Shown here: positions 26,765-35,329 of the stretch, one piece after another
How positions within the stretch are numbered: the stretch's first letter is position 1
How the letters are laid out: each line of letters begins with the position of its first letter
NCBI RefSeq assembly: GCF_014643375.1
Contig: NZ_BMJJ01000004.1
Span: forward strand, 382,167 to 446,166
DNA: 64,000 nucleotides
Reading direction: 5' to 3'
Origin: Aureimonas glaciei
GTDB taxonomy: Bacteria; Pseudomonadota; Alphaproteobacteria; Rhizobiales; Rhizobiaceae
Notes under the pieces: model-generated
Told to the model about the DNA's origin: nothing
Seen by the model: only the letters and a program-made list of their open reading frames with translations
Database searches by the model: none
Position numbers and translations under genes: made by a program

Positions 26765-27838
26765 TTGACGAATTCCTTCATACACTTCCACGGCGTCTCG
26801 AAGGACTACGGCCCGATCCGGGTGATCGAGCAGCTGAACCTCGAAGTGTCCAAGGGCGAGTTTCTCTCCCTGCTGGGACCGTCCGGCTCCGGCAAGACCA
26901 CCATCCTGATGATGCTTGCCGGCTTTGAGGCCCCGACCGCCGGCACCATCTGGCTCGACGGCCAGCGCATTCACGAACTGCCGCCGCACCAGCGCGGCAT
27001 GGGCGTCGTGTTCCAGAACTATGCGCTCTTTCCCCATATGACGGTCGCCGAGAATGTCGCCTTTCCCCTGCAGATGCGGGGACTTCCGCGCGCCGAGATC
27101 GCCGACCGCGTCGCCAAGGCGCTCGACCGCGTGCAGCTCGCTCATCTCGGCAGCCGCAAGCCGGACCAGCTTTCCGGCGGCCAGCAGCAGCGCGTCGCGC
27201 TGACCCGCGCGCTCGTCTTCGAGCCGAAGGTGGTGCTGATGGACGAGCCGCTCGGCGCTCTCGACAAGCAGCTGCGCGAGCAGATGCAGCTGGAGATCCG
27301 GGCGCTGCACCGCCGGCTCGGACTCTCCATCGTCTTCGTCACGCACGACCAGAGCGAGGCGCTGACCATGTCGGACCGCGTCGCGATCTTCGATAAGGGC
27401 CGCATCGCGCAGATCGGCACGGCCTCCGAGGTCTACGACCGCCCCGCCAGCCAGTTCGTCTCGCAGTTCATCGGCGAGACGAACCTCGTCGCCGGCACCG
27501 TGACCGGACGCAGCGGCGGCGAGCTGTCGGTCGATCTCGGCGAGGGCATGCAGATCACCGCCGTACCGCCGGTCGCGCCGCCCGCGGAGGCCAAGGCCGT
27601 CGTCGTCTCGATCCGGCCGGAGCGGCTGGCGCTGGGTGAGGCCGCCGCCGGCCACGCCAACCGCCTCACCGCCACCGTCGACGACGTCGTCTACCAGGGC
27701 GACCATTTGCGCCTGCATCTTTCCGCCGGCCCGCTGAAGCTCGTTGCGCGCTCGGAACGCGCCGCGTCTGCGCCAACGGTCGGCAGCACCACCGCGGTCG
27801 GCTTTGCCGCGGCCGACTGCTCGGTGTTTGCCGGATGA
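26765..27838 (+). CDS. potA: PotA-like ABC transporter ATPase
   Basis: Cytoplasmic ATP-hydrolysing subunit of the importer, 357 residues. Walker A GPSGSGKTT is near residue 39, the Q-loop is in VVFQNYALFPHM, the signature is LSGGQQQRVAL, Walker B is VVLMDEPLGALD and the switch His is in VFVTHDQSEAL. A TOBE regulatory domain occupies about 280-355. The start is TTG at 26765 with only a weak GGTGGG-like site, suggesting low independent initiation after the hairpin. The stop overlaps the first permease start by four bases (ATGA). Confidence 0.94.
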   Translation: MTNSFIHFHGVSKDYGPIRVIEQLNLEVSKGEFLSLLGPSGSGKTTILMMLAGFEAPTAGTIWLDGQRIHELPPHQRGMGVVFQNYALFPHMTVAENVAFPLQMRGLPRAEIADRVAKALDRVQLAHLGSRKPDQLSGGQQQRVALTRALVFEPKVVLMDEPLGALDKQLREQMQLEIRALHRRLGLSIVFVTHDQSEALTMSDRVAIFDKGRIAQIGTASEVYDRPASQFVSQFIGETNLVAGTVTGRSGGELSVDLGEGMQITAVPPVAPPAEAKAVVVSIRPERLALGEAAAGHANRLTATVDDVVYQGDHLRLHLSAGPLKLVARSERAASAPTVGSTTAVGFAAADCSVFAG

Positions 27839-29016
27839 GCCGGGAGTCTGCCGGCCGCCTTCGCGCCGCGGCGCTGGTGGCGCCGATGTTCCTTTTCCTG
27901 GCGATCTTCTTCTTCTGGCCGCTGTGGACCATGGTGTCCGTCTCGGTGCGCGACGACGCGATTTCCAGTGCGCTGCCGCTGACGGCGACGGCGATCGATG
28001 AATGGGACGGCGAGGGGGCGCCGGGCCGCGATGTCGAGATCGCGCTTCTAACCGACCTCAAGGATGCCGAGGCCAGCGTTCTCGGCCCCGCGCTCCGCCG
28101 CCTGAACAGCGAGATCGCCGGCTTCCGTTCGCTGCTCGGCAAGACCGCCAGCGCCGCCCGGGATGCCGACGACCCGGCGACCGTCGATTTCGGCGCCATC
28201 GACCCGCGCTGGGAGGATCCACGCTTCTGGGCGGCGATCGCCAACGGCACCTCGGCCTATACCGACCGCAATATCCTCGCCTCGCTCGACCTCACCCGCA
28301 ATGCCGAAGGCGCGATCGAATCCCTGCCGGAGGGGAGCTCCGCCAATCGGCTGATCATCTGGCGCACTTTTGGCATCGCCGGCCTGATCACGCTCTGCAC
28401 CCTGGCGATCGGCCTGCCCTATGCGATGCTCGCCGCCGCGACGACGGGCTGGAAGCGCAATGCGCTGCTCCTGGCCGTCCTGCTGCCGCTGTGGACCTCG
28501 CTCCTGGTGCGCACCGCCGCCTGGTTCATCCTGTTGCAGGACCAGGGCGTCATCAACCGCTGGCTGATCGACCTCGGCCTGATCGACGGACCGCTGCCGC
28601 TGATCTTCAACCGCGCCGGCGTGATCATCGCCATGACGCATGTGCTGCTGCCCTTCATGGTGCTGCCGATCTACAGCGTCATCTCGACCATTCCGAAATC
28701 GCTGATGCCGGCCGCCGCCTCGATGGGCGCCAGCCCCTTGCGCGCCTTCTGGCGCATCCTGTTGCCGCTCAGCGTTCCCGGCATCCTCGCCGGCTCGCTT
28801 CTCGTCTTCATGGTGGCGCTCGGCTACTACATCACCCCGGCGCTGGTCGGCGGGCCGAACGACCAGATGATCTCCTCGATCATCGCCTTCTACGCCCTGC
28901 AGACCGCCAACTGGGGCATGGCCGGGGCGCTCGGCCTGATCCTCCTGGTGGTCACCACCGTGCTCTACCTCCTCTACGGACGGCTTTCCCGCTCCGGCGC
29001 GCCGACGGTGACCTGA
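27835..29016 (+). CDS. potB: PotB-like ABC permease with a large periplasmic insert
   Basis: Inner-membrane permease, 393 residues, about 100 longer than an ordinary PotB. After the first helix (about 10-38) comes a soluble stretch at about 42-172 rich in Asp, Glu and Ala, before the remaining five helices. The cytoplasmic EAA loop is recognisable as AAASMGASPLRAFWRILLPLS near residue 300. It overlaps the ATPase gene by four bases and the next permease by one. The insert may contact the binding protein, but that is speculation. Confidence 0.9.
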   Translation: MSRESAGRLRAAALVAPMFLFLAIFFFWPLWTMVSVSVRDDAISSALPLTATAIDEWDGEGAPGRDVEIALLTDLKDAEASVLGPALRRLNSEIAGFRSLLGKTASAARDADDPATVDFGAIDPRWEDPRFWAAIANGTSAYTDRNILASLDLTRNAEGAIESLPEGSSANRLIIWRTFGIAGLITLCTLAIGLPYAMLAAATTGWKRNALLLAVLLPLWTSLLVRTAAWFILLQDQGVINRWLIDLGLIDGPLPLIFNRAGVIIAMTHVLLPFMVLPIYSVISTIPKSLMPAAASMGASPLRAFWRILLPLSVPGILAGSLLVFMVALGYYITPALVGGPNDQMISSIIAFYALQTANWGMAGALGLILLVVTTVLYLLYGRLSRSGAPTVT

Positions 29017-29813
29017 TGCTGCGCAGCTTCCAGACCGTGTTCGGCCTCCTCGCCATGGCCTTCCTGCTGCTGCCGCTGGTGGCGATCCTGCCGCTGGCCT
29101 TCACCGACAGCATCTTTCTCAACTATCCGATCCCGGCTCTGTCGATGCGCTGGTTCGAGGAACTGGCGACGGCCGACGTCTGGCGGCTGTCGATCATCAA
29201 CAGCCTCGTCATCGGCCTGTCTGCCACGCTCCTGTCGGTGGTGATCGGAACGATGGCGGCACTCGGCCTCAATGGCGCCCGGCTGCCGTTTCCGGACCTG
29301 CTGCGCACCATCTTCCTCCTGCCGATGGTGGTCCCGGCGGTGGTGCTCGGCGTCGGCCTGCAGATCTCGCTGGTGAAACTCGGTCTCGCCAACTCCTATC
29401 TCGGCGTCATCCTCGCCCACAGCGTGCTCTGCGTGCCCTTCGTCGTCGTCAGCGTCTCCACGGCGCTGCAGGGGATCGACCCGCGCATCGGGCGCGCCGC
29501 CGCCAGCCTCGGGGCTTCGCCCGCGACGGTGTTCCGCCGGGTGACGCTGCCGCTCGCCATGCCGGGCGTCGTCACGGGCGCGGTCTTCTCCTTCGCCACC
29601 TCGCTCGACGAGGTGGTGCTCACCCTCTTCGTCGCCGGCCCGAACCAGCGCACGCTGGCGCGGCAGATGTTCTCCTCGATCCGCGAGAACATCAGCCCGG
29701 CGGTGGCGGCCGCGGCCTTCCTGCTGATCATCGGCACGCTGCTCCTCGCTGGCCTCTCCGCGCTTCTGAACCGCAAGAAGCCGAAGAGCGCCGCCGCAGG
29801 CGCGCCGGAATAG
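29016..29813 (+). CDS. potC: PotC-like ABC permease
   Basis: Second inner-membrane permease of the importer, 265 residues with six helices. The N-terminal helix is in GLLAMAFLLLPLVAILPLAF, and the EAA-type loop reads RAAASLGASPATVFRRVTLP near residue 165. The Lys/Pro-rich tail is cytoplasmic. The ATG at 29016 shares a base with the previous TGA (TGATG), indicating translational coupling. It ends the operon. Base composition is like its neighbours. Confidence 0.93.
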   Translation: MLRSFQTVFGLLAMAFLLLPLVAILPLAFTDSIFLNYPIPALSMRWFEELATADVWRLSIINSLVIGLSATLLSVVIGTMAALGLNGARLPFPDLLRTIFLLPMVVPAVVLGVGLQISLVKLGLANSYLGVILAHSVLCVPFVVVSVSTALQGIDPRIGRAAASLGASPATVFRRVTLPLAMPGVVTGAVFSFATSLDEVVLTLFVAGPNQRTLARQMFSSIRENISPAVAAAAFLLIIGTLLLAGLSALLNRKKPKSAAAGAPE

Positions 29814-30077
29814 GGGGCGGTCGAGGAAGAGCCGGCCGGCCGAGAGGCGCCGAGTATGGTGGCTGCCGCGGCGCGGGCACATCGCGAACGAACGGAAGGT
29901 CAAAAGCCGGGATCGTCAGGATTCAGGGCGTGGGTGGCCCCGGGGCGCTCGATCTGCTGCCGCCGAGATTTTTCATCGAGGCGGGGTCGCTACGCCCTCC
30001 GCTCGCCCCTTCCATCCGTGCTAGACAGGGGATGGTGCGAGGCTCCGGTTCGCTGGTTGGGGATGGGTGACAGAAGC

Positions 30078-30890
30078 ATGAGCCTTGCGACGACGACGCT
30101 TCCGGACGGCCGGGATGTGCACTGCGTGAACGCCTACGAGGTCGGCTTCGGCTGGCACGAAATCGTTTCCGACGACCTCACCCAGCATGGGCTCTCCCTG
30201 CCGGGCGATGGGACCTATGTCGACGTCGGCGCCAATATCGGCCTGTTCTGCCTGCGGCTGCGGGACCTGTGTCCCGACGCGCGCATCCTGGCCTTCGAAC
30301 CCATGCCTGCCGCCTTCGCCGCCCTTCGCGCCAACGCCACCGCCATGGGCGGGCCGGTAGAGGTGTTCCAGATGGCGCTCGGGGCCGAGCCCGGTCGGCT
30401 GGTCTTCGATCACTATCCGGCCATCTCCGCCCTTTCGACCGGTGATCCCGCCGTCGGCAAGACGCTGGCCGGCGGCCTGCGCGACCTCCTCTTCGGCGAG
30501 GGGGCCAGCGCCGAGATCCGTGCCATCATCGATCGCACCGGGGCGCATGACCGGCTCGACGACGCCGCCTTCATCGAGCGCCTGTTCCGCACCGAGGCCG
30601 TGACGGCGGAGGTCGACACGCTCGACAATGTCGTGGCGCGCCATGCCGTCGCAGAAATCGATCTCCTGAAGATCGACACGGAGGGGCAGGAGCGGGCCGT
30701 GCTGGACGGCATCGGGTCCGGTCTCTGGCCAAAGATCCGGCAATTGCTGGTCGAGGTGCATCGCGGACCGGAGGAGCTCGAGAGTTTTCTCGCCGAGCTC
30801 GAGGGACATGGCTACCGCTCGGTCGTCGAGAGCCATCCGATGGCGCAGGGCGGCGCGCCGGTCTTCCACATCTACGCCCATCGCTCCTGA
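30078..30890 (+). CDS. FkbM-family SAM-dependent methyltransferase
   Basis: Cytoplasmic methyltransferase, usually an O-methyltransferase, 270 residues. The SAM-binding motif YVDVGANIGLFCLRLRDL is near residue 48, followed by ARILAFEPMPAAFAALRAN and the FkbM motif IDLLKIDTEGQERAVLDGI near residue 193. I prefer the ATG at 30078 (MSLATTTLP), which has GGTGA upstream, to the ATG at 30063. It is the first gene on the plus strand before the P450 run and probably marks the left edge of the polyketide cluster. A role in O-methylating the polyketide is inferred. Confidence 0.85.
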   Translation: MSLATTTLPDGRDVHCVNAYEVGFGWHEIVSDDLTQHGLSLPGDGTYVDVGANIGLFCLRLRDLCPDARILAFEPMPAAFAALRANATAMGGPVEVFQMALGAEPGRLVFDHYPAISALSTGDPAVGKTLAGGLRDLLFGEGASAEIRAIIDRTGAHDRLDDAAFIERLFRTEAVTAEVDTLDNVVARHAVAEIDLLKIDTEGQERAVLDGIGSGLWPKIRQLLVEVHRGPEELESFLAELEGHGYRSVVESHPMAQGGAPVFHIYAHRS

Positions 30891-31075
30891 CGATCTCCTC
30901 GCCGCCCGGCGGGTTCGGTCGCTCGGCGACGGGTGCCCGGTTCGGAAACAGCGTCCGATGGGGGCATGACGGCGATCGAATTCGCCGTCAGGTTGCTCGC
31001 CAGGGGCGAACAGCGTCTGGCGAGAAGACGAATTTCGGTGTTCTATTCGTCCCATCACGCTCCGGAGTATGCGTC

Positions 31076-32359
31076 ATGTCAGCCAGTCCAGAAATCACGG
31101 CGTCACGCGGTGTTGTCGACGCCTCGGCAGCGCTTTCCTTCGGGATCGACTGGTGGACCATGCTGTCCGATCCGGACTATCTCACCGACCCCTATCCCGA
31201 GCTGAAGCGGATCCGTGAGCTCGCGCCGATCCATTTCGACGCGGTTTCCGGCATCTACTTCGTCACGCAGTTCCGCGAATTCGGCCTGATGGCGAAGACG
31301 CCGCTGATGGGCCGCGACACCCTGTTCTGGGCCAATGGCTGGAGCAGCCCGGAGAACAAGGAGCGCGATCCGCAGACCTACGCCCTGTTCACCGAGTTCC
31401 AGCCGCAGATGATCAACGCCAATGCGCCCGATCACCGGCGGATGCGGGGCGTCTACGAAAAAGCCTTTCGGCCGGGCGACATGGCGCGCTACCTGCCGAT
31501 GATCCAGGCCGAGTGCCAGCGCCTCCTGGACGCGCTTCCTTCGGACAGCCCGGTCGACTTCATGACGGCCTTCGCCAATGCCTTGCCGCATCGCATCTCG
31601 CTGCAGCTGTTCGGCATACCGATGGAGATGGACGAGCCGATCGCCCGCTGGATCGCCGCACTGAGCTGGCTCGGCAACATCGTCATGACGCCGGAGCAGA
31701 AGCGCGAAGCGCAGAAGGCCCAGAGCGAGTTCAAGGCGTTCGTCCGCGGGCACCTCGCGACGCTGAAGGACGCGCCGGGAGACGGCTTCATCGGCCTGGC
31801 CCTGGCGGCCGCAGAAGACGGCACGATGGACGAGGAGGAGACCCTCAACAACGTCGTCATGCTGATCTCGGGAAGCCGGACTACCCTGACCCTTCTCGGC
31901 AACGGGCTGCTGACGCTGCTGAAGCATCCCGCCCAGCTCGAGAAGCTGAAGGCCAGCCCCGGCCTGATGCGGTCGGCGATCGAGGAGATGCTGCGCTTCG
32001 AGCCCGGCAGCAGCATCATTCCGCGCGCCGGCATCAAGGATTTTCAGTGCGGCGGCGTGACGATTCCCGCCGGCTCGCTCGCCATCGGCCTGGTCGGCGC
32101 CATCAACCGCGATCCCCAGCTCTTCGACAATCCCGACGTCTTCGACATCACCCGGCGGCCCAATCCGCAGGCCGCCTTCGGCGGCGGTCCGCATGTCTGC
32201 ATCGGCAAGGCGCTGGCCCGGATGACGGCGCAGGTCGCCTTCACCGCCCTCCTGAACCAGTTCAGCCGCATCGAGCTCGACGGGGACGCCGTCTGGTGGA
32301 CCGACCGGAGCGACCAGCGCGGGCTGCAGTCCCTGCCGCTGCGACTGAAGAGAGCGTGA
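31076..32359 (+). CDS. cytochrome P450 (copy 1, non-canonical I-helix)
   Basis: Haem monooxygenase of the soluble bacterial type, 427 residues. The ExxR pair is in EEMLRFEP and the haem loop is FGGGPHVCIGKALAR, with the Cys ligand present. The I-helix, normally AGxE/DTT, reads LISGSRTTLTLL, so the acidic residue of the proton-relay pair is Arg while the Thr pair remains. The two other P450s in this window keep GNETT and GHETT. Clear paralogy along the full length with copies 2 and 3. Likely tailoring enzyme; its altered relay suggests unusual chemistry or reduced hydroxylation. Confidence 0.93.
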   Translation: MSASPEITASRGVVDASAALSFGIDWWTMLSDPDYLTDPYPELKRIRELAPIHFDAVSGIYFVTQFREFGLMAKTPLMGRDTLFWANGWSSPENKERDPQTYALFTEFQPQMINANAPDHRRMRGVYEKAFRPGDMARYLPMIQAECQRLLDALPSDSPVDFMTAFANALPHRISLQLFGIPMEMDEPIARWIAALSWLGNIVMTPEQKREAQKAQSEFKAFVRGHLATLKDAPGDGFIGLALAAAEDGTMDEEETLNNVVMLISGSRTTLTLLGNGLLTLLKHPAQLEKLKASPGLMRSAIEEMLRFEPGSSIIPRAGIKDFQCGGVTIPAGSLAIGLVGAINRDPQLFDNPDVFDITRRPNPQAAFGGGPHVCIGKALARMTAQVAFTALLNQFSRIELDGDAVWWTDRSDQRGLQSLPLRLKRA

Positions 32360-32587
32360 TCGAGCTGCGCACGATCACCGGCCACACGGGAACATTCCTC
32401 GCCCCCCAGGATGAAGCCGGGAGAAGACTGCTGTGCATGAGGTGCCCGCCACCGCCGCGACCGATCCCGTTCCTCCGGCCGCCACGGTCGACTGAACTGC
32501 GGGTCTTTCATCTGCGCACGGATTACTGAAGAGATCGCCCGCCGAATCGGCTTGGATAAACGAGCCTCATTGAAAGAGAACAGCCTA

Positions 32588-33625
32588 GTGCGCAACATTT
32601 TAAGACGTCTATATCGACGCTCTGCACCTAATATCGTCTCGGCATCAGAAGAAATCAGCGAAAACGCTGAAGTTCGATCAGAAAGAGACAGGCTGATCGA
32701 CAGCGCCAAAAGCATCGCGGAACTTGTGCGATCGGCGGGCCTGGTCGGGGGCGCATTTGTTGATGCCAGTGTTCTGAAAGCATTCCAAGCGGAAGGGTTG
32801 AGTCTCAGCTACAACCACTATTACAGCGTGATACCCGATCTCAATCACCTGCCGCAAAACCTTTGGGACGGCCAGGGATACAGCCGCGCTTGGAGCGAAA
32901 TTAAAGCGGACGACTATCGTCCTCTATTGAACAGAATTCTCAACTACGTCGCAGAGATTGCGGAGACTCCATCGCGGGCCGAAACGGGTTTCTTTTGGGA
33001 CAACCCGATGTTCCCTCCACTAGATGCAATCGCGTATTACGGAATTATACGGGATATCAAGCCATCCAAAGTGCTGGAAATTGGATCGGGCTATTCGACG
33101 CACCTCGCTGTCCGAGCGCTGGAGCAGAATGGACAAGGAACTGTTACTTGCGTCGAGCCTTTTCCTGAGCCATTTTTACTTGAGTTAAAGAGAGATATTT
33201 TATCGATTGATTCCAGCACGGTGCAAGATGCGCCGCTTAGTATATTCGAGAGCCTTCGATCAGGCGATATTTTGTTTATCGATACAAGTCATACAATTAA
33301 GACTGGCTCTGATGTAAATTACATTCTTTTCGAGGTGCTCCCGCGCTTAGCGAGCGGCGTATGGATCCATATCCATGATTTTTTTGCGCCGTTCGAATAC
33401 CCCAAGCATTGGTTCGATGATATCGGGATCATCTGGAACGAGCAGTACGCTATTCTCGCGTTTTTGATGAACAACGATCGGTATAAGGTCGTGCTCCCGA
33501 ATTATTTGGCCTCGGTCGAGAGCGAAACGGTCCTGGCCGAGCGTTTGGCCGGTTTGGACATCTGGGATATAAAGATGAACCTTGGAGGGGCTCGAGGGGC
33601 AAGTCTGTGGCTCACGAAGCTCTAG
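32588..33625 (+). CDS. class I SAM-dependent methyltransferase on an AT-rich island
   Basis: A 345-residue protein with a SAM-binding motif KVLEIGSGYSTHLAVRAL about half-way along, followed by TVTCVEPFPEPF and GDILFIDTSHTIKTGSDVNY, as in the Methyltransf_24-type group. The N-terminal half is a separate, largely helical region. GC content drops sharply: 33181-33240 has 26 G/C of 60 and 33241-33300 has 20 of 60, and codons such as TTA, AGA and ATA are frequent, unlike every neighbour. GTG 32588 has AAAGAGAA upstream; TTG 32552 is an alternative. The gene sits between P450 copies and looks recently acquired. Confidence 0.82.
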   Translation: MRNILRRLYRRSAPNIVSASEEISENAEVRSERDRLIDSAKSIAELVRSAGLVGGAFVDASVLKAFQAEGLSLSYNHYYSVIPDLNHLPQNLWDGQGYSRAWSEIKADDYRPLLNRILNYVAEIAETPSRAETGFFWDNPMFPPLDAIAYYGIIRDIKPSKVLEIGSGYSTHLAVRALEQNGQGTVTCVEPFPEPFLLELKRDILSIDSSTVQDAPLSIFESLRSGDILFIDTSHTIKTGSDVNYILFEVLPRLASGVWIHIHDFFAPFEYPKHWFDDIGIIWNEQYAILAFLMNNDRYKVVLPNYLASVESETVLAERLAGLDIWDIKMNLGGARGASLWLTKL

Positions 33626-33920
33626 GAGCACTGTCGACGGTTGGTGGGTCTGGCGACACTGAGTTTTAAGTTGGAGCTAGATGATAAAGGTCTCGCCGCC
33701 GGCCGAGGGCGACGGGACTCGGACAGATGACCGGTACCAGGCTGTCAGAGGTAAAACTCGGACATCGTCCATAATAGGTGGCGCCGGTGGTAGACTTGCA
33801 CGAAGATCTTCGCCGGACGTCCCGCGCCGGGATCGTCACCCGCCAAGGTCCTGCACGCTGGTCTCCAGTTGCCTGATGAGAAGCAGACGTATCGTTAGGG
33901 TTTCGGATTAGAACCATTAA
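33626..33920. other. non-coding scar between methyltransferase and P450 remnant
   Basis: No intact gene on either strand. Composition is intermediate between the AT-rich methyltransferase and the GC-rich P450s. A broken open reading exists on the minus strand, but I cannot match it to a transposase or other family. It marks the right junction of the foreign segment. Confidence 0.4.
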
Positions 33921-34025
33921 GACCGCTTCGCGCGTATCGACCTCGCCGGCGACCCGGTCTGGTGGACGCACCGCAGCGACCAGCACGGTCTCCACAGCTT
34001 GCCGATCAGGTTGGAACACGGATGA
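33921..34025 (+). pseudogene. 3' remnant of a fourth cytochrome P450 gene
   Basis: Translating from 33921 gives DRFARIDLAGDPVWWTHRSD followed by QHGLHSLPIRLEHG and a TGA at 34023-34025. This is the exact C-terminal end of the P450s in this cluster (compare QFSRIELDGDAVWWTDRSD in copy 1 and DRFPRIELAGDPVWWDDRTN in copy 2). Nothing upstream in frame continues the P450. The remnant stop overlaps the start of P450 copy 2 as ATGA, as for coupled genes in an operon. It shows that a complete P450 gene once preceded copy 2 and lost its 5' part where the methyltransferase island now lies. Confidence 0.88.
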
Positions 34026-35257
34026 TGAACCCTGCCGCTCCCCCCGCCATCGACTGGTGGACCCTTCTCACCGATCCCGCCTACCTCGCCGACCCGCATC
34101 CGCACCTGAAGCGGATCCGCGACCTCGCCCCGGTCCATCACGATGCCGCCTCGGGCGTCTATTTCGTGCTCGGCCACGCGGCGTTCCAGGCCATGGCCCG
34201 CTCGCCGGCGATGGGACGCGACACGCGGCTGTGGACGAGCGGCTGGAGCCGGCCGGGAAGCGAGGAGCGCGATCCGCTGAGCTACGCGCTGTTCAGCGAA
34301 TTCCAGCGCCAGATGGTCAACGCCAATCCGCCGGATCATCGCCGGATGCGCGACGTCTACGAAAAGGCTTTTCAGCCGACGCGGATGGCGGCGCTGCGGC
34401 CGATGATCGAGGCGGAGACCCGAGCGCTGATCGACAGCCTGCCGACGGGGGAGGTGGTCGACTTCATGACCGCCTTCGCCAATCACCTGCCGCTGCGGGT
34501 ATCGCGCACCCTCTTCGAGATCCCGCCCGAGATGGACCCGCAGCTGGCGCTGTGGAACGGCGCCCTGATCAAGATCGGCGACATCCTGATGGGACCGGAC
34601 CAGAAGCGCGAGGCCCTCGCAGCGCTGCGCGCCTACAAGGACTATCTGAGCGGCCACCTCAAGTCCCGCGGGGACGATGCCGGCGAGGGGTTCATCGGCC
34701 TGACACGGCAGGCTCTGGCTTCCGGCACGCTGGACGAGGAGGAGGCGCTGAACAATCTCCTCGGCCTCGTCTCCGGCAACGAGACCACGGTCAACCTCCT
34801 CGGCAACGGCCTGCTCTCGCTCCTGCGCCATCCCGCCCAGATGGAGGCGCTGCGGTCCGACCGCGGGCTGATGCGCACGGCGATCGAGGAAATGCTGCGC
34901 TTCGAGCCCAGCATCAACTTCATCCTGCGGGTGGCGATCCAGGACTATGATTGCGCCGGAACGCGCATTCCCGCCGGGGAGCTGGCGATCGGTCTGGTCG
35001 GCGCCATCAACCGGGATCCCGCGCGCTTCGAGGATCCCGGCGGGTTCGACGTGGCGCGGCAGCCCAACGCCCAGTTGATCTTCGGCGGTGGCCCGCATGT
35101 GTGCATCGGCGCCGCGCTCGCGCGGCTGGAGGCTCAGACCGCGTTCAACGCCCTGTTCGATCGCTTTCCCCGCATCGAACTCGCCGGCGATCCCGTCTGG
35201 TGGGACGATCGAACCAATCAGCGCGGCCTTCGCCATCTGCCGGTCCGGCTTGGCTGA
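34022..35257 (+). CDS. cytochrome P450 (copy 2)
   Basis: Soluble bacterial P450 monooxygenase, 411 residues. The canonical I-helix is LVSGNETTVNLLGNG, the ExxR is in EEMLRFEPS and the haem loop is FGGGPHVCIGAALARL. It is closest by eye to copy 1 and to the adjacent remnant, so the group arose by tandem duplication. The start is one of two adjacent ATGs (34022 or 34025), overlapping the remnant stop. It probably hydroxylates or otherwise oxidises the polyketide; it would need a ferredoxin and reductase from elsewhere, as none is in the window. Confidence 0.94.
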   Translation: MMNPAAPPAIDWWTLLTDPAYLADPHPHLKRIRDLAPVHHDAASGVYFVLGHAAFQAMARSPAMGRDTRLWTSGWSRPGSEERDPLSYALFSEFQRQMVNANPPDHRRMRDVYEKAFQPTRMAALRPMIEAETRALIDSLPTGEVVDFMTAFANHLPLRVSRTLFEIPPEMDPQLALWNGALIKIGDILMGPDQKREALAALRAYKDYLSGHLKSRGDDAGEGFIGLTRQALASGTLDEEEALNNLLGLVSGNETTVNLLGNGLLSLLRHPAQMEALRSDRGLMRTAIEEMLRFEPSINFILRVAIQDYDCAGTRIPAGELAIGLVGAINRDPARFEDPGGFDVARQPNAQLIFGGGPHVCIGAALARLEAQTAFNALFDRFPRIELAGDPVWWDDRTNQRGLRHLPVRLG

Positions 35258-35329
35258 AGACGGTTGGACGGTGGGTGGCCGCCCGACCTGCTGGAGACGG
35301 GCGGCGGGCGAACGAAGGTTGGCCTTCCG

